DNA from: Sulfodiicoccus acidiphilus
Lineage (GTDB): Archaea > Thermoproteota > Thermoprotei_A > Sulfolobales > Sulfolobaceae
Direction of reading: 5' to 3'
NCBI RefSeq assembly: GCF_003967175.1
Contig: NZ_AP018553.1
Span: forward strand, 1,449,982 to 1,513,981
DNA length: 64,000 nucleotides
Positions within the stretch are counted from its first letter, which is position 1. Every line of letters starts with the position of its first letter. This document shows positions 28,880 through 37,921 of the stretch, piece after piece. The notes beneath the pieces are model-generated. The model did no database searches, was not told the origin of the DNA, and saw only the letters and a list, made by a program, of their open reading frames with translations. The translations under genes and the position numbers were made by a program.

Positions 28880-30025
28880 TTAACTTAACTCAATCACTCC
28901 GAGCAATCCTGTGATTAGAAACATGGCAACGACAACGAAATAGACGATCATTCTCCCTTTAGAAAAGGTGTATTCTCCCATTAACTCTCTTCTGGAGACG
29001 AGTATCCCTATGAGGACTGCGGGGAGTGTCACCACTAATGGGGAGACCGAAAGGATTGCTACAGCCAAGTTCAAGAGTTTCAGATAATCACCTACTAAGA
29101 AGACCGCGAGGAACATGGGGACGGATTCCAAGAGATACACCTTCTTCACATTGGACTTGTTATTGGCCCCTAAGGACTCAAGGACTCCCCACGAGCTCGC
29201 CAGTGAGACCACCACCAAGGCGAGGAAACCAGAAGATATCAGTAGAATCCCCAAAAACGAATTCACGGATGATGTGATTTCGTAGGGAGTTCTCTGACCT
29301 ATAATTACGGCCAAGGCAATCACTGCTTCCGTGGCCAAAGAACCAATTAGCGTCTCCCTGCTGTTCCATTTCAGCCTGTATCTTAACGGAGCTTTAGATT
29401 TAGAGTACCTGAGCGCGGTCGAGGTGCTCTGATATATGAGCATGCAAGGTGGGGTGACTACGGCTCCGACGTTGAGAGCAAGAAACAGTAGGAACTTAGG
29501 AGAGGACGAAATGTAGAATGGATAACCTAGATACCTCAGGGGAAATACTAGAAATAACGAAACTGAAAGTATGAGTGCTGTGACCACTAGTAGAGTCCTC
29601 TCAGTTGATTCAAGTTCTCCCGTGAAGATTATCACGAGGTGAAGGACAAAAACTACTGGCAAGATTATCGTTGGATTGATGCTTAACATGGACGCTCCAA
29701 CCGCTATACCAACATATTCACTGAGATAAGTGAATGAATCTACCAAAAACATAGGAACAGTTGCCATTAAAGCTACTTTGCGCGCGTACTCCCTTCTGAT
29801 CACTTCTCCCAATCCCCTCTCAGTCACCGCGCCTAACCTTCCAGCGGCCTCTTGGATAACGTAAAGAGGAAATGAAAGGAGAATGATGAACCAGAGAAGT
29901 CTAGTGCCGTACTGATCGCCAGTCAAGAGCCCTCCCAGAATACTCGCTGAGTCCGCGTTAGCCAAAAGAGCTATCCAAGCTGGTCCAAACAACCTGATCC
30001 CGTCCTTTACTTTCACTACAATCAC
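28880..30025 (-). CDS. NRAMP-family metal transporter (divergent)
   Basis: 381-residue membrane protein with about eleven helices, of the NRAMP/MntH superfamily. The first unwound helix that in classical members carries DPGN reads ANADSASILGG, keeping an Asp, and the helix 6 motif that holds the metal-binding Met reads NVGAVVTPPCMLIYQST, so the metal site is altered. Such variants may have changed metal preference. The ATG overlaps the stop of the Rieske gene by four bases, placing it in an operon with a ferritin-like protein, so iron or manganese traffic is the natural reading. Confidence 0.75.
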   Translation of the reverse strand: MIVVKVKDGIRLFGPAWIALLANADSASILGGLLTGDQYGTRLLWFIILLSFPLYVIQEAAGRLGAVTERGLGEVIRREYARKVALMATVPMFLVDSFTYLSEYVGIAVGASMLSINPTIILPVVFVLHLVIIFTGELESTERTLLVVTALILSVSLFLVFPLRYLGYPFYISSSPKFLLFLALNVGAVVTPPCMLIYQSTSTALRYSKSKAPLRYRLKWNSRETLIGSLATEAVIALAVIIGQRTPYEITSSVNSFLGILLISSGFLALVVVSLASSWGVLESLGANNKSNVKKVYLLESVPMFLAVFLVGDYLKLLNLAVAILSVSPLVVTLPAVLIGILVSRRELMGEYTFSKGRMIVYFVVVAMFLITGLLGVIELS

Positions 30026-30372
30026 TGGCTAGGACCTGAAATAGTTACGCAAACCTGCTCCCCCTCTTCACTCACAGGGAACTCGACCAAGTTCCCTGTT
30101 TCCCTCCATTTGCCGTATTTCTCAGGGTACGGTACGAAAACCGGCCTTCCCGTGTTTAAATCGTAGATGTAACCGTGGAGGTAACACCTTATCTTTTCAT
30201 TGATTACGTCTCCTTTCCATATGTCAGCTCCCTTGTGCGGACAATAGGGCGATATAGCCCACACTTTTCTTCCTATTCTAACTAGGACTACCAGTTGGTC
30301 GCCCGCGTGAACCTTTACAGGATCACCCTCTGGTATTTCGGTTAAATTTAAACAAGTCCTCAATAATAACAC
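30022..30372 (-). CDS. Rieske-type [2Fe-2S] ferredoxin
   Basis: 116-residue soluble protein. The cluster ligands are the paired motifs CPHKG (about residue 44) and CYLHGY (about 63), the C-x-H and C-x2-H pattern of Rieske proteins. No membrane anchor, so an electron carrier of the dioxygenase-ferredoxin type. It sits between a DPSL ferritin gene (11 bases upstream) and an NRAMP-like gene (four-base overlap). Delivering electrons to release or reduce stored iron would fit, but this is inference. Confidence 0.85.
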   Translation of the reverse strand: MLLLRTCLNLTEIPEGDPVKVHAGDQLVVLVRIGRKVWAISPYCPHKGADIWKGDVINEKIRCYLHGYIYDLNTGRPVFVPYPEKYGKWRETGNLVEFPVSEEGEQVCVTISGPSQ

Positions 30373-30383
30373 CGGAGGAAAAA

Positions 30384-30977
30384 TTATCCGGTGCGAGTTT
30401 TCCTCGACAAAGGCCCCTCTCCTGGATAGGATCTCCTGAAGTGCCCAGAGGGTCTATTATAGAGTAGCTCCAGGAACCAGGCCTCGTGCTCAATCTCCTC
30501 TTGTAATATTCTCTGAGCTAAGTCGTAAGTTCTGGGATCTTTGCCGTAAGTCATATCACACACTTCGTTCCACGTCCTTATTGCACATTGTTCTGCCTCC
30601 AGCAGGACCTTCAGGATACTCCTCGGATCCTTCCAACCTTCAGGAAGATATGGGTCGGAGCACGCAGATATGTTGGCCACTTCCCTCATATCCTTCGGCA
30701 GGTTCCCTCCAAGCTCGTATACCCTCTGGCTCATTAGTTCGAAGTGTAACCTGTCCTCTAACCTAGCGTCTTCGGCTATCTCTTTGAGTCCCTCTCCCTC
30801 TAGGCCGGTGAGATGCATCCTCAGAATTGTGTAATAATAATAGGTCGTGAACTCAGCAGCGGTAGCTCTCACTAGTTTATCTATTAATGTATCCACGTTC
30901 AGTCCTGATTTCTTTAACACTTCTACTCCTACTACCTCAGGGCCGTTTCTACTTCCTGGGTTTACTTCTTCGCTCAT
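30384..30977 (-). CDS. Dps-like ferritin, DPSL type
   Basis: 197-residue four-helix protein of the DPSL/thioferritin group known from Sulfolobus. Di-iron ligands are visible in [12 protein letters not shown] (Glu about 41), [12 protein letters not shown] (Glu and His about 72-77), LLEAEQC and EEIEHEAW. Two cysteines five residues apart in [14 protein letters not shown], next to the di-iron site, are the signature that separates DPSL from ordinary Dps. Role: peroxide-driven iron oxidation and storage, DNA protection. First gene of a three-gene operon with Rieske and NRAMP-like genes. Confidence 0.88.
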   Translation of the reverse strand: MSEEVNPGSRNGPEVVGVEVLKKSGLNVDTLIDKLVRATAAEFTTYYYYTILRMHLTGLEGEGLKEIAEDARLEDRLHFELMSQRVYELGGNLPKDMREVANISACSDPYLPEGWKDPRSILKVLLEAEQCAIRTWNEVCDMTYGKDPRTYDLAQRILQEEIEHEAWFLELLYNRPSGHFRRSYPGEGPLSRKTRTG

Positions 30978-30984
30978 GTTTGTT

Positions 30985-31018
30985 CTAGATATATTAACTG
31001 ACTACAAATTAATAAGCT
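30985..31018 (-). promoter_or_regulatory. Promoter of the DPSL-Rieske-NRAMP operon
   Basis: AT-rich block with GCTTATTAATTTG and GTTAATATATC (minus strand) just upstream of the ATG at 30977. No clear operator symmetry seen. Confidence 0.4.
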
Positions 31019-31130
31019 TTCCTATTAGGAAGTGATTTCTATATAAGATGTATTCTAATCTATTTGAGGGAAGAGGGGAATGTCCCTTATGAGGAACAGA
31101 TGGTGTCGGAACGGTTTTCTTCCTGAAGGA

Positions 31131-32422
31131 GTGAACTACCCTGCCCTAACGGACGGGGCTTCCTGTTTCCTAGCCCCACCTTGCCAGTAACGTAGTACTG
31201 GTAGAGGGCGGAGCTCCACAACTGAGGGTCGCACCGACCCCGATCTGCTCAAAATGTTCAGGGAGGCGTTGTAGTCGCGGTCGGCCACCCAACCTCAAGG
31301 ACAGACGAACACCCTATCGGAGAGGGTGAGGTCTTCCATTACTCGACCGCACTTTGCACAGGTCTTGGAGGTGTAGGCTGGTTCACGAGGACTAGTTCCT
31401 TGCCGTGCTTCTCCATCTGGTACTCGATGACCCTCCTCAGTTCGTGGAGGGGGGGACCTCGTGGAGCCTCATCTTCCTGGGCGATCTGCCCACGAGTCCC
31501 TTGACTTGTATGCCCTCCATAACCACAACGTCATAGTTCTGGGCGAAGTACTTACCCAGCTTCATGTAGAGGTCCCTCCCCAGTTCCTTGAGGTGCCCGT
31601 ACGCCTTGGCCAACTTTACCTTCGCCTTGAACCAGTTCTTGGAGAGGAAAACCTTCCTGGACAGGATCCTGTGGAGGTGCCTCACCTTCCACAGGGCCCT
31701 CTCGTAGGGCCTCAGGTTGGGGAAATACTCCCCGTCCGACGTGGTCAAGAGCTTCTCCAACCCCACGTCCAGTTCAACCACCCTGTCCGTGTTCTGGAGC
31801 TTTGGGAACTCGTAACCCTCGACCGCGAAGGAGATGTACACCCTCTCGGAGGGCATCAGCTTCACGACCACCCTCTTCACCTTGTCGAGGGGGAAGTCCC
31901 TATGTACGAGGACCTCGAAGACCCCCAGGTGGGAGAGGTACAACTTGATCGACTTCATGGGACGTCCCTCCCTGCTCTCCCCCCTTACCTCCCTTGAACT
32001 CAGCACCTTCCACCCGCTCTGCGGGTAGACCAGGGAGGAGTACTTGTGGGGCTTCTTCTCCTTGGGGAACCTGGCCAACCCGTCGATGAACCTCTGTCTC
32101 GCGTCGTGAAAGCGGTCCGCGACGTTCTGAACCACCTGCGAGTGCAGTTCCCTGTACCTCTCGTCCTGCTTCCTCAGGGCCAGTTGCCTCAACTCCGTCT
32201 CGGTTAAACCCTTCCCGTCCCTCCCGTGGAAGTAGAGGTCCGCCCAACGTAGGGTGTTGTCCTCACGAGCTAACCTCAACTGGGCCTTCAACGCCCCCAA
32301 CGTTCGTCGGCGTATGCACGAAAGCGGAACCCCACGTCTGACATTAACGGAATATCGTAGACTCTGATTTAAATATAAGGGGGCCATCCCCATCCTCACG
32401 GGTCTTCCGCCCCCTCAACCCC
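31131..32422 (-). mobile_element. IS200/IS605-family element carrying only a decayed tnpB (IS1341 type)
   Basis: Oriented on the minus strand. The left end near 32422 reads GGGGTTGAGGGGGCGGAAGAC and continues with CCCCCTTATATTTAAA; the right end at 31131 reads CCCCGTCCGTTAGGGCAGGGTAGTTCAC. Both ends match the family A repeats at 18.8, 22.7 and 32.5 kb. No tnpA is present. TTAAC lies just outside the left end, a possible target-adjacent motif. Confidence 0.85.
31136..32344 (-). pseudogene. tnpB: RNA-guided nuclease TnpB (decayed)
   Basis: Most of a TnpB can be read: start [14 protein letters not shown] near 32344, frameshift, then [44 protein letters not shown], first RuvC Asp in [17 protein letters not shown], Glu in [16 protein letters not shown], and the final Asp in [12 protein letters not shown]. 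Lesions are a frameshift near the start, one in the C-run at about 31449-31455, one before the zinc ribbon, and an in-frame TGA within the ribbon. Two of the frameshifts could be missing bases in C runs, but the stop and the early break suggest a dead gene. Confidence 0.85.
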
Positions 32423-32486
32423 CGTTAAGATAAACTCCATGAGTGATGGACCCTAAGTCACTATTAACTTCTCAAGTATAACTAAA

Positions 32487-32774
32487 GGTTGAGGGGACGG
32501 AAGTCCCCTTCCGTGAGGACGGGTAGCCCCCTTATGGAAACGTTTTCGTAATGAAGCTCCAACGTCTTCTAGACCTAACTGAAAGAGCTGGGTCGCACCC
32601 TAGGGGCTGGGGGAACTCGCGCCCGTGGAGAGGAAACCCTCCGTGATCCCCCTTCCGTACTGTTCACAGAAAGGTTCCACTGAACCTCCGCTACGTAAGG
32701 AGATCGAGGTTCCTCCGGGAAGCAGGAAATCCCCACCGCTAGGACGCTCCTTCCGTCAGGGCGGGGTAGTTCAC
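32487..32774 (+). repeat. IS605-derived non-coding repeat, family A copy 3
   Basis: Left end GGTTGAGGGGACGGAAGTCCCC, CCCCCTTATGGAAA, tnpB-tail-like middle, and a right end ending GGCGGGGTAGTTCAC at 32774. Close to copy A1. The right hairpin is slightly decayed (CGCTCCTTCCGTCAGGGCGGGG). It lies beside the end of the hydrogenase-related operon and about 65 bases from the tnpB element. Confidence 0.8.
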
Positions 32775-32842
32775 ACACTCTCCGTCGTACAACGTTTAGC
32801 CTCCTCCCGAAGTCTCTCGATCTCTTCCAGGTCCTTCTCCAC

Positions 32843-32926
32843 TTACTCGATTTCGTTCAGTAGATCCTCCATTTTCCTCCCTCTTTCCTCTACGAGGTCT
32901 CTCAGCTCCCTTTCGCTGGAACTCAT
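32843..32926 (-). CDS. Very small coiled-coil protein at the end of the hydrogenase-related operon (possibly truncated)
   Basis: ATG at 32926 overlaps the stop of the HyfE-like gene by four bases, like the other joins in this operon. It encodes 27 residues (MSSSERELRDLVEERGRKMEDL and so on) and stops at TAA 32843. In the same frame the helical, charged sequence continues (VEKDLEEIERLREEAKR) to a stop at 32771-32773, inside the tip of repeat A3. The original gene was probably about 50 residues or longer and has been damaged. Function unknown; perhaps a small subunit. Confidence 0.4.
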   Translation of the reverse strand: MSSSERELRDLVEERGRKMEDLLNEIE

Positions 32927-33564
32927 CCCACCAACTCCTCCAACACCTCATGTTCCCTCTTCTCCAGGATGACTAACGACGATATCACCACCAGGGCGAG
33001 GACGTCCAATAGAACACTCGCCTCGATCAGGAGGGGCACTGGAACTAGGAAGAGTCCCAAGAGGATCAGCGCATTCTCTTCCTCTATGTAACCTAGAATT
33101 TGAGCTATGGTGGACCTCCTAGAGGCGATGAGGAATAGTCCCTGAAAGAGGAGGATGAACGGAAAGATCAGGAGGAATCCTCTCTCTCCACCTAACAGTC
33201 CTATCCCTTTGAGGGCCACGTATACGACTATGAGGCTCGAGGTGAAGAACGTTGATAGGTTGATCAGTAACGTCGACGCGACTCCTCCTGTCTTCTCCCT
33301 CTCCCATCCCCTGAGCCCGAGCACGTTGAGGAGGATCCACGGCGTAACTATGCTCCTGACCGACACCGTCAGGAGAGCCAGGTACAGGAAGTCTACGTTC
33401 CTGGTGGATAGGAACGCGAGGAAGGAGGTTAGGCCCACTAACGCCGATTCCACCCCAGTTCCCTTGATGGCAGAGTTGAAGAACGCCTGGCCTTGAACGT
33501 AGAGGGCCGAGGCAACTGTGCCTACCACCACGAGTTGAATCGCTTCTGTCAGGAGGTCAGCCAC
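32923..33564 (-). CDS. HyfE-like membrane subunit
   Basis: 213 residues with six to seven helices and an ending EKREHEVLEELVG, resembling HyfE of hydrogenase-4 (similar to the NuoK region of complex I). The conserved acidic residues in the last third (IEEENALILLGLFL) fit the family. It overlaps the HyfC-like gene by eight bases. Part of a six-gene complex described under the large subunit. Confidence 0.8.
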   Translation of the reverse strand: MADLLTEAIQLVVVGTVASALYVQGQAFFNSAIKGTGVESALVGLTSFLAFLSTRNVDFLYLALLTVSVRSIVTPWILLNVLGLRGWEREKTGGVASTLLINLSTFFTSSLIVVYVALKGIGLLGGERGFLLIFPFILLFQGLFLIASRRSTIAQILGYIEEENALILLGLFLVPVPLLIEASVLLDVLALVVISSLVILEKREHEVLEELVG

Positions 33565-34498
33565 GGAACACCACCGTCAATATTAGGGAGAACAACGAAA
33601 GCACTAGGGCGACGGCCAGAAAGTCCTGAACCTTGAAGAGCCTCAATTTGGCGAAAGTGGTCTCCATCACCGTTACTACTCCTATGAGTCCGATCCACTT
33701 CACAACCATCACTCCGACGTCAATAACGGAACCAATCGGCCCCAGGAATAGACCCCACGGAACAAGGAAAACGTTTAGGAGTACTGAACCTAGGAGGTAT
33801 TGTTTGATGTAGTTGCTCCACTTCAGCAAGCCAAGATCCCTTCCACTATATTCGTAGAGTAGCGACTCCTCTATCATGCCGAACTCCCACATTCCTGAAC
33901 TCTCGACAGGCAACTTACCCGTCTCAAACATCCAGAGCATGAAGAACGCTACGGTTGCTACGACGTGGGGTACCGTTGCGTAGTTAGGAAGGATAACTGC
34001 GTAGTTCATTGCAGCGTAAGGGTTGTTGGTGTCTGTGATTAAGGCCACCGCGAAGAACACTGAGATCAGCGTCCCCTCACCTAGGTAAGCGAAGGAAAGG
34101 ATCCTCGCCGATCCCAGGGCCACGAAGTTACTTCCACTTTCCATAGCTTGAGAGACTTTCAAGAAGGACGCCAGGGAAAAGAGCAGAGCACCTCCTAGGA
34201 AGTCCACCGTGGGAGTCAGAAACACTGGGGCGGGATATATTACAGGGATAACGAAGGAGATTAGAATATATACGGCGAACACCAGGGCTGGGCCGTAGAG
34301 GAATAGCTTGCCCGCTTCAACAGGTACCACCGTCTCTTTCCTGAATAGCTTAGCGAGATCGTAGTAAGGCTGCAGGACGCTGGGTCCTCTCCTAGTTTCC
34401 ACAAAGGCCTTGAACTTTTCCAACAGTCCAGCCATGAGAGGAGAGAGGAGAAGAACTGCTCCCACCTGCACCGAGGCCTCCACGACTGAGTAGTTCAC
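33557..34498 (-). CDS. HyfC/NuoH-like membrane subunit
   Basis: 313-residue membrane protein of the NuoH/HyfC/HycD family, which links the peripheral arm to the membrane. Hallmarks are the first loop AFVETRRGPSVLQPYYDLAKLFRKE (about 33-57) and MFETGKLPVESSGMWEFGMIEESLLYEYSG (about 190-219) with its cluster of Glu residues. Four-base overlap with the HyfB-like gene upstream. Confidence 0.9.
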   Translation of the reverse strand: MNYSVVEASVQVGAVLLLSPLMAGLLEKFKAFVETRRGPSVLQPYYDLAKLFRKETVVPVEAGKLFLYGPALVFAVYILISFVIPVIYPAPVFLTPTVDFLGGALLFSLASFLKVSQAMESGSNFVALGSARILSFAYLGEGTLISVFFAVALITDTNNPYAAMNYAVILPNYATVPHVVATVAFFMLWMFETGKLPVESSGMWEFGMIEESLLYEYSGRDLGLLKWSNYIKQYLLGSVLLNVFLVPWGLFLGPIGSVIDVGVMVVKWIGLIGVVTVMETTFAKLRLFKVQDFLAVALVLSLFSLILTVVFRG

Positions 34499-36198
34499 AG
34501 GGACATCACCACCAGTACCAGGAGTACAGCCAAGATCATGTAAATTACATACCAGGAAATCGAGCCATTCATGTACATCCTAGTGATCTTCTTGGAAGTG
34601 CCTACGTAAGTCCTTGCTAGCATGTAGATGCCCCTCCAGAACAAGTCCACATCCCCGGCCGCCCCCCTTTCCAACAATTGCCGAAGCATTAGTCTGACGT
34701 TGTTGGAGAATCCATAGGAGGTGTACTTCTGATGACTCCTCCCGTGGTTCCATGTCCTTACAGTCCTGCTTCTCCTTGGGCCTGCCACTAGAACCGTCAT
34801 AGCGAACCCGCTCGCCAACGTCAATGCCACGAATACAGGTGAGATTGCACCGAATACAGAACCGTTGAGCTTCACTGCGATCATTGAGCCCTGGGGAAGT
34901 CCTAGCGAGGGCGCCCCTATCCTGAAGGGTGAGAGCAGGTAGATGACTAAACCTAGGACAAGGACTATTACTCCGGAGGTCATTACTACAGGGTAGCTCT
35001 CACCTTTAACCCCCCTAAATAGCTGTAGGAATGACGAGAGTCTTAACATCGCGCCAGTGGCGAACCCCTCCCCTAGAGCTATTGCTATTCCTGTGAATAG
35101 AGGTATGAGCCCGGTGAGGCCTGGGATTAGAGCGGCTTCAGCGAAGAAGACCTCCAGGAGTCCCCAAGTCGCTACCCCCCCTACAGTGGGGAGTAGACCG
35201 GACATCGAGGAGGTGAGAAGCACCACCCCCAGCTTGGACCATGAGCTGGTTCTCCAAGATGCCATTGAAATCGACTCCCCGTAACCTTTTCCGGCGAGGA
35301 GGAAGAGCCCAGTCTTAGCCGTCGAGTGAGCCACGGCGTAGGCCGCTAGGACGAAGGAGGCCATCAATGCTAGGCTGTGTACAGGTGCGACTTCCAGTGC
35401 TCCTAGCGTGGCCAACAGGGCACCGTCGTTCTCTACCGTACTGAAACCCAGAAGTCCCTTCACGTGATCCGAGATGTACGCGAACAGGGCCCCGAAAAGA
35501 ACGGTAAATCCCCCTATCGACATTAGAGCCCATCCTAACGGCAAGTCCTGTGGCGAAAGTAAGGACATCTTGTATAACCCAAAGAGGGCTACAAGAGTCA
35601 TTGAGGCGCTGAGGACAGCAGACAGCCTGGAAGGAGCGCTTCCGTGAGCGAGTGGAAGCCACTCTGTCACCATGAAGGGGAGGATTCCCATTTTCACTGC
35701 GAAACCGAAGGCAAGCACGTCTAGAGGCAAGTCCGTGTGCAGGGGAACGAACTCCACCATACCCGTCTGAGAGTAAGCTAGGGAGAACCCCCCGACTAAC
35801 AGTACCGTGCTCAGTTCGCTGAAGGCCATGAAGACGAACGCGGGGTAGCTCAACCTCCTGTGAAGTCCGATCTCTACGTAGGCAGGCACCGTCATCACTT
35901 CCCAACCAGTGAGGAACGAGAGGTAGTTGGTGGATGTTAGGGCCATTGCCATGCCCAACAGAGAGAGTGCCATTAAGGAGGGCAACCACCTGTCATCGTC
36001 TCTCTGATTTGCAATTGCCGAGATCAACCAGACAAACCCTGCTACTGAGAGGAAGATCGCGAGGTGCTCAACTCTGAAGGCCAGCGCTCCCTGGACTACA
36101 AAGGCTGCAGACGAGACTGCCATTATAACGTAAGCTGGTCTCCTCCACTTCAACCCTACCGCTGAGGCCAGCGCCAAGGGAAGTAGGATGTAAAGCAC
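34495..36198 (-). CDS. HyfB-like antiporter-type membrane subunit (NuoL/M/N family)
   Basis: 567-residue protein with about 14-16 helices. Key family residues are the Glu in LTGWEVMTVPAYVEIG (about 91-106) and the Lys/His helix LPFMVTEWLPLAHGSAPSRLSAVLSAS. This family moves protons or sodium ions. It shares one base with the small-subunit gene and four with the HyfC-like gene, so translation is coupled. Confidence 0.88.
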   Translation of the reverse strand: MLYILLPLALASAVGLKWRRPAYVIMAVSSAAFVVQGALAFRVEHLAIFLSVAGFVWLISAIANQRDDDRWLPSLMALSLLGMAMALTSTNYLSFLTGWEVMTVPAYVEIGLHRRLSYPAFVFMAFSELSTVLLVGGFSLAYSQTGMVEFVPLHTDLPLDVLAFGFAVKMGILPFMVTEWLPLAHGSAPSRLSAVLSASMTLVALFGLYKMSLLSPQDLPLGWALMSIGGFTVLFGALFAYISDHVKGLLGFSTVENDGALLATLGALEVAPVHSLALMASFVLAAYAVAHSTAKTGLFLLAGKGYGESISMASWRTSSWSKLGVVLLTSSMSGLLPTVGGVATWGLLEVFFAEAALIPGLTGLIPLFTGIAIALGEGFATGAMLRLSSFLQLFRGVKGESYPVVMTSGVIVLVLGLVIYLLSPFRIGAPSLGLPQGSMIAVKLNGSVFGAISPVFVALTLASGFAMTVLVAGPRRSRTVRTWNHGRSHQKYTSYGFSNNVRLMLRQLLERGAAGDVDLFWRGIYMLARTYVGTSKKITRMYMNGSISWYVIYMILAVLLVLVVMSL

Positions 36199-36833
36199 TA
36201 AACGTCACCTTTGAGCCTTCTGAGTGCTTGAATTATCGAGGCCGGGGTGGGAGGACAACCGGGAACTACCACGTGAGCGTTAACCTCCGGCGGTCTCCCC
36301 AGCACTCCTCCAGAGGCGGCGCAGGCACCTATCAGTACCACCACTTTAGGTTCGGGCATGGCATCCAGGGCCTCCCTCAATGGTCCCTCCATTCCCTCAA
36401 CCATTACTCCCATTAATAGAAGGGCGTCAGCGTGACGGGGCGTGTTTACCAGAAATATGCCGAATCTAGTGGCGTCGTATTGAGGAGAGAACAATAACTT
36501 CAACTCCACGTTACATCCTCCACAGCTCCCGACGTCTACTGGGAAGACGTGTAGGGACTTCCTGAAGAGCGAGTTTGTGGTTTTCACCTCTGGCTGAACT
36601 GTATTCCCAGTTGGGACTAGGTTCGGCTCACACCTCCTGCAGAATACACATTTCCCTGGTTCCCACTTACCTTCCCTTATTGCTCTCGTAGGGCAGCCTG
36701 AGAACTCTCCTTTCACTTCTAACTGTGAAGGCCAGGTGGCGTTATTCTCAGGCTCTTTCTCTGTTCTCACTCCTCTCCTTACTCCCCTCAGGAACCAACT
36801 CACCCTAGGTCCACCTCCAATTCCGATACCCAT
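36198..36833 (-). CDS. NuoB/HyfI-like small subunit fused to a 4Fe-4S segment
   Basis: 211 residues. The C-terminal part has the four cluster cysteines of the NuoB/HyfI family in DVGSCGGCNVEL, LIGACAASGG and VVPGCPPTP. The N-terminal 75 residues carry SGCPTRAI and GKCVFCRRCEPN, four further cysteines as in a ferredoxin of the HycF/HyfH type. Fusion of the two in one short protein is noteworthy. The gene overlaps the large-subunit gene by 34 bases; a later start in the overlap is possible. Confidence 0.85.
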   Translation of the reverse strand: MGIGIGGGPRVSWFLRGVRRGVRTEKEPENNATWPSQLEVKGEFSGCPTRAIREGKWEPGKCVFCRRCEPNLVPTGNTVQPEVKTTNSLFRKSLHVFPVDVGSCGGCNVELKLLFSPQYDATRFGIFLVNTPRHADALLLMGVMVEGMEGPLREALDAMPEPKVVVLIGACAASGGVLGRPPEVNAHVVVPGCPPTPASIIQALRRLKGDV

Positions 36834-37921
36834 ATCCCGAAGCTCTCCCAGTTGAACGGAATGTCGGTGAAGATAGCACCCCTTGAGCTACTGAGGAAGG
36901 CCCTCAAGTTAGCTCTGGATGGTGGGAGAACCTCCACCTTCCTCAACATCCTTCCCTCCACCTCCACTAAGTAAGCTAGGTCGCCAGATGGACTCTCTAC
37001 TCTCGCAATACCCTCTCCCGTTCTTTCTGGGACTATGAAGGAGCTAGGCTCTGTCCTCATTTCCGAGAGCATTTCAATTGAGCTCTCCACCTCTTCCATT
37101 CTCACCATCAATCTGGATAAGGCGTCTCCATCCCTCATCGACACCGGTCTAAATCCGTCGTAAGGCAAGTCACCTCCATCGCACCTGGCGTCGAAGGCCA
37201 TTCCCGCCGCCCTGGCCGCCGGACCTATTAAGGAGTTGTCCTTTATCACGCCGTTACCTGAGAGCCTATCCACGAAGATCCTGTTCTCCAACACCTTCCA
37301 CATTTCCTTCATGAAGGTCCAGCCCACCAACATGGATGGTTCGAATCGACAGACTGTTCCCCCGAGGAAGTTGGCTCCCATGAAGTACCTGTGTCCGCAG
37401 GCTCGGCCTATGGTTCTGTTTACCTGTTCTACAGCACTCAGCACGGTGTAAGCGGGAACTAAGAGAGATGCGGCGTCAAGCAACCTATGTAGAACGAGGA
37501 GGTGATTCCTCACTCTCTCCAGTTCGAGTTCGACTATTCTGGAACTAACTACCTTTTCGTCGGGTTCAACCTCTAGGGCTTTCTCTACAGCTATTAGAAA
37601 CGCAATGGAGTGGGCAGCGCCGAAGTTGGCGTTTATTCTCTCCACCTTCAAGATGGCGTCCTCTACTCTAAGCCCAGCTAAGGGGATCTTCCTGTTCTTA
37701 GAGGAGACGTAGTCTATCCAATCCACCGACTCACCCCTAGTTAACACGTCGAGTGCTAGGCTCTCGATCGGACCTCCAGCTAACGGCCCGTACGAGAAGG
37801 TGAAGCTCCCGTACTCTTTGGCGGGCCTACCTTCCTCATCTTGAGGACAAGGTGAGTTCATCAGTCCCTCGGTGGTTAGGCACTTCTCTCCAAGCTGTCC
37901 GACTATCCTCACCTTTACCAC
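36800..37921 (-). CDS. NuoD/HyfG-like large subunit lacking the Ni-Fe ligands
   Basis: 373 residues related to the catalytic subunit of group 4 hydrogenases and NuoD. The first ligand motif, ERxCGxC in hydrogenases, is ERINANFGAAHSIAF here, and the C-terminal DPCxxC is DIPFNWESF. All four cysteines are replaced, so no Ni-Fe centre can form. The rest of the fold (VELELERVRNHLLVLHRLLD, RACGHRYFMGANFLGG, IGPAARAAGM) is preserved. It is therefore an energy-converting hydrogenase-related (Ehr) subunit, not a hydrogenase. Its electron donor and acceptor are unknown. Overlaps the HyfF-like gene by seven bases. Confidence 0.85.
   Translation of the reverse strand: MVKVRIVGQLGEKCLTTEGLMNSPCPQDEEGRPAKEYGSFTFSYGPLAGGPIESLALDVLTRGESVDWIDYVSSKNRKIPLAGLRVEDAILKVERINANFGAAHSIAFLIAVEKALEVEPDEKVVSSRIVELELERVRNHLLVLHRLLDAASLLVPAYTVLSAVEQVNRTIGRACGHRYFMGANFLGGTVCRFEPSMLVGWTFMKEMWKVLENRIFVDRLSGNGVIKDNSLIGPAARAAGMAFDARCDGGDLPYDGFRPVSMRDGDALSRLMVRMEEVESSIEMLSEMRTEPSSFIVPERTGEGIARVESPSGDLAYLVEVEGRMLRKVEVLPPSRANLRAFLSSSRGAIFTDIPFNWESFGIWVSELEVDLG

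Noticed and set aside
31461..31997. Long plus-strand frame antisense to tnpB
   Set aside because: It is a shadow of the tnpB codon bias and has a repetitive Val/Leu/Glu/Gln-rich composition.
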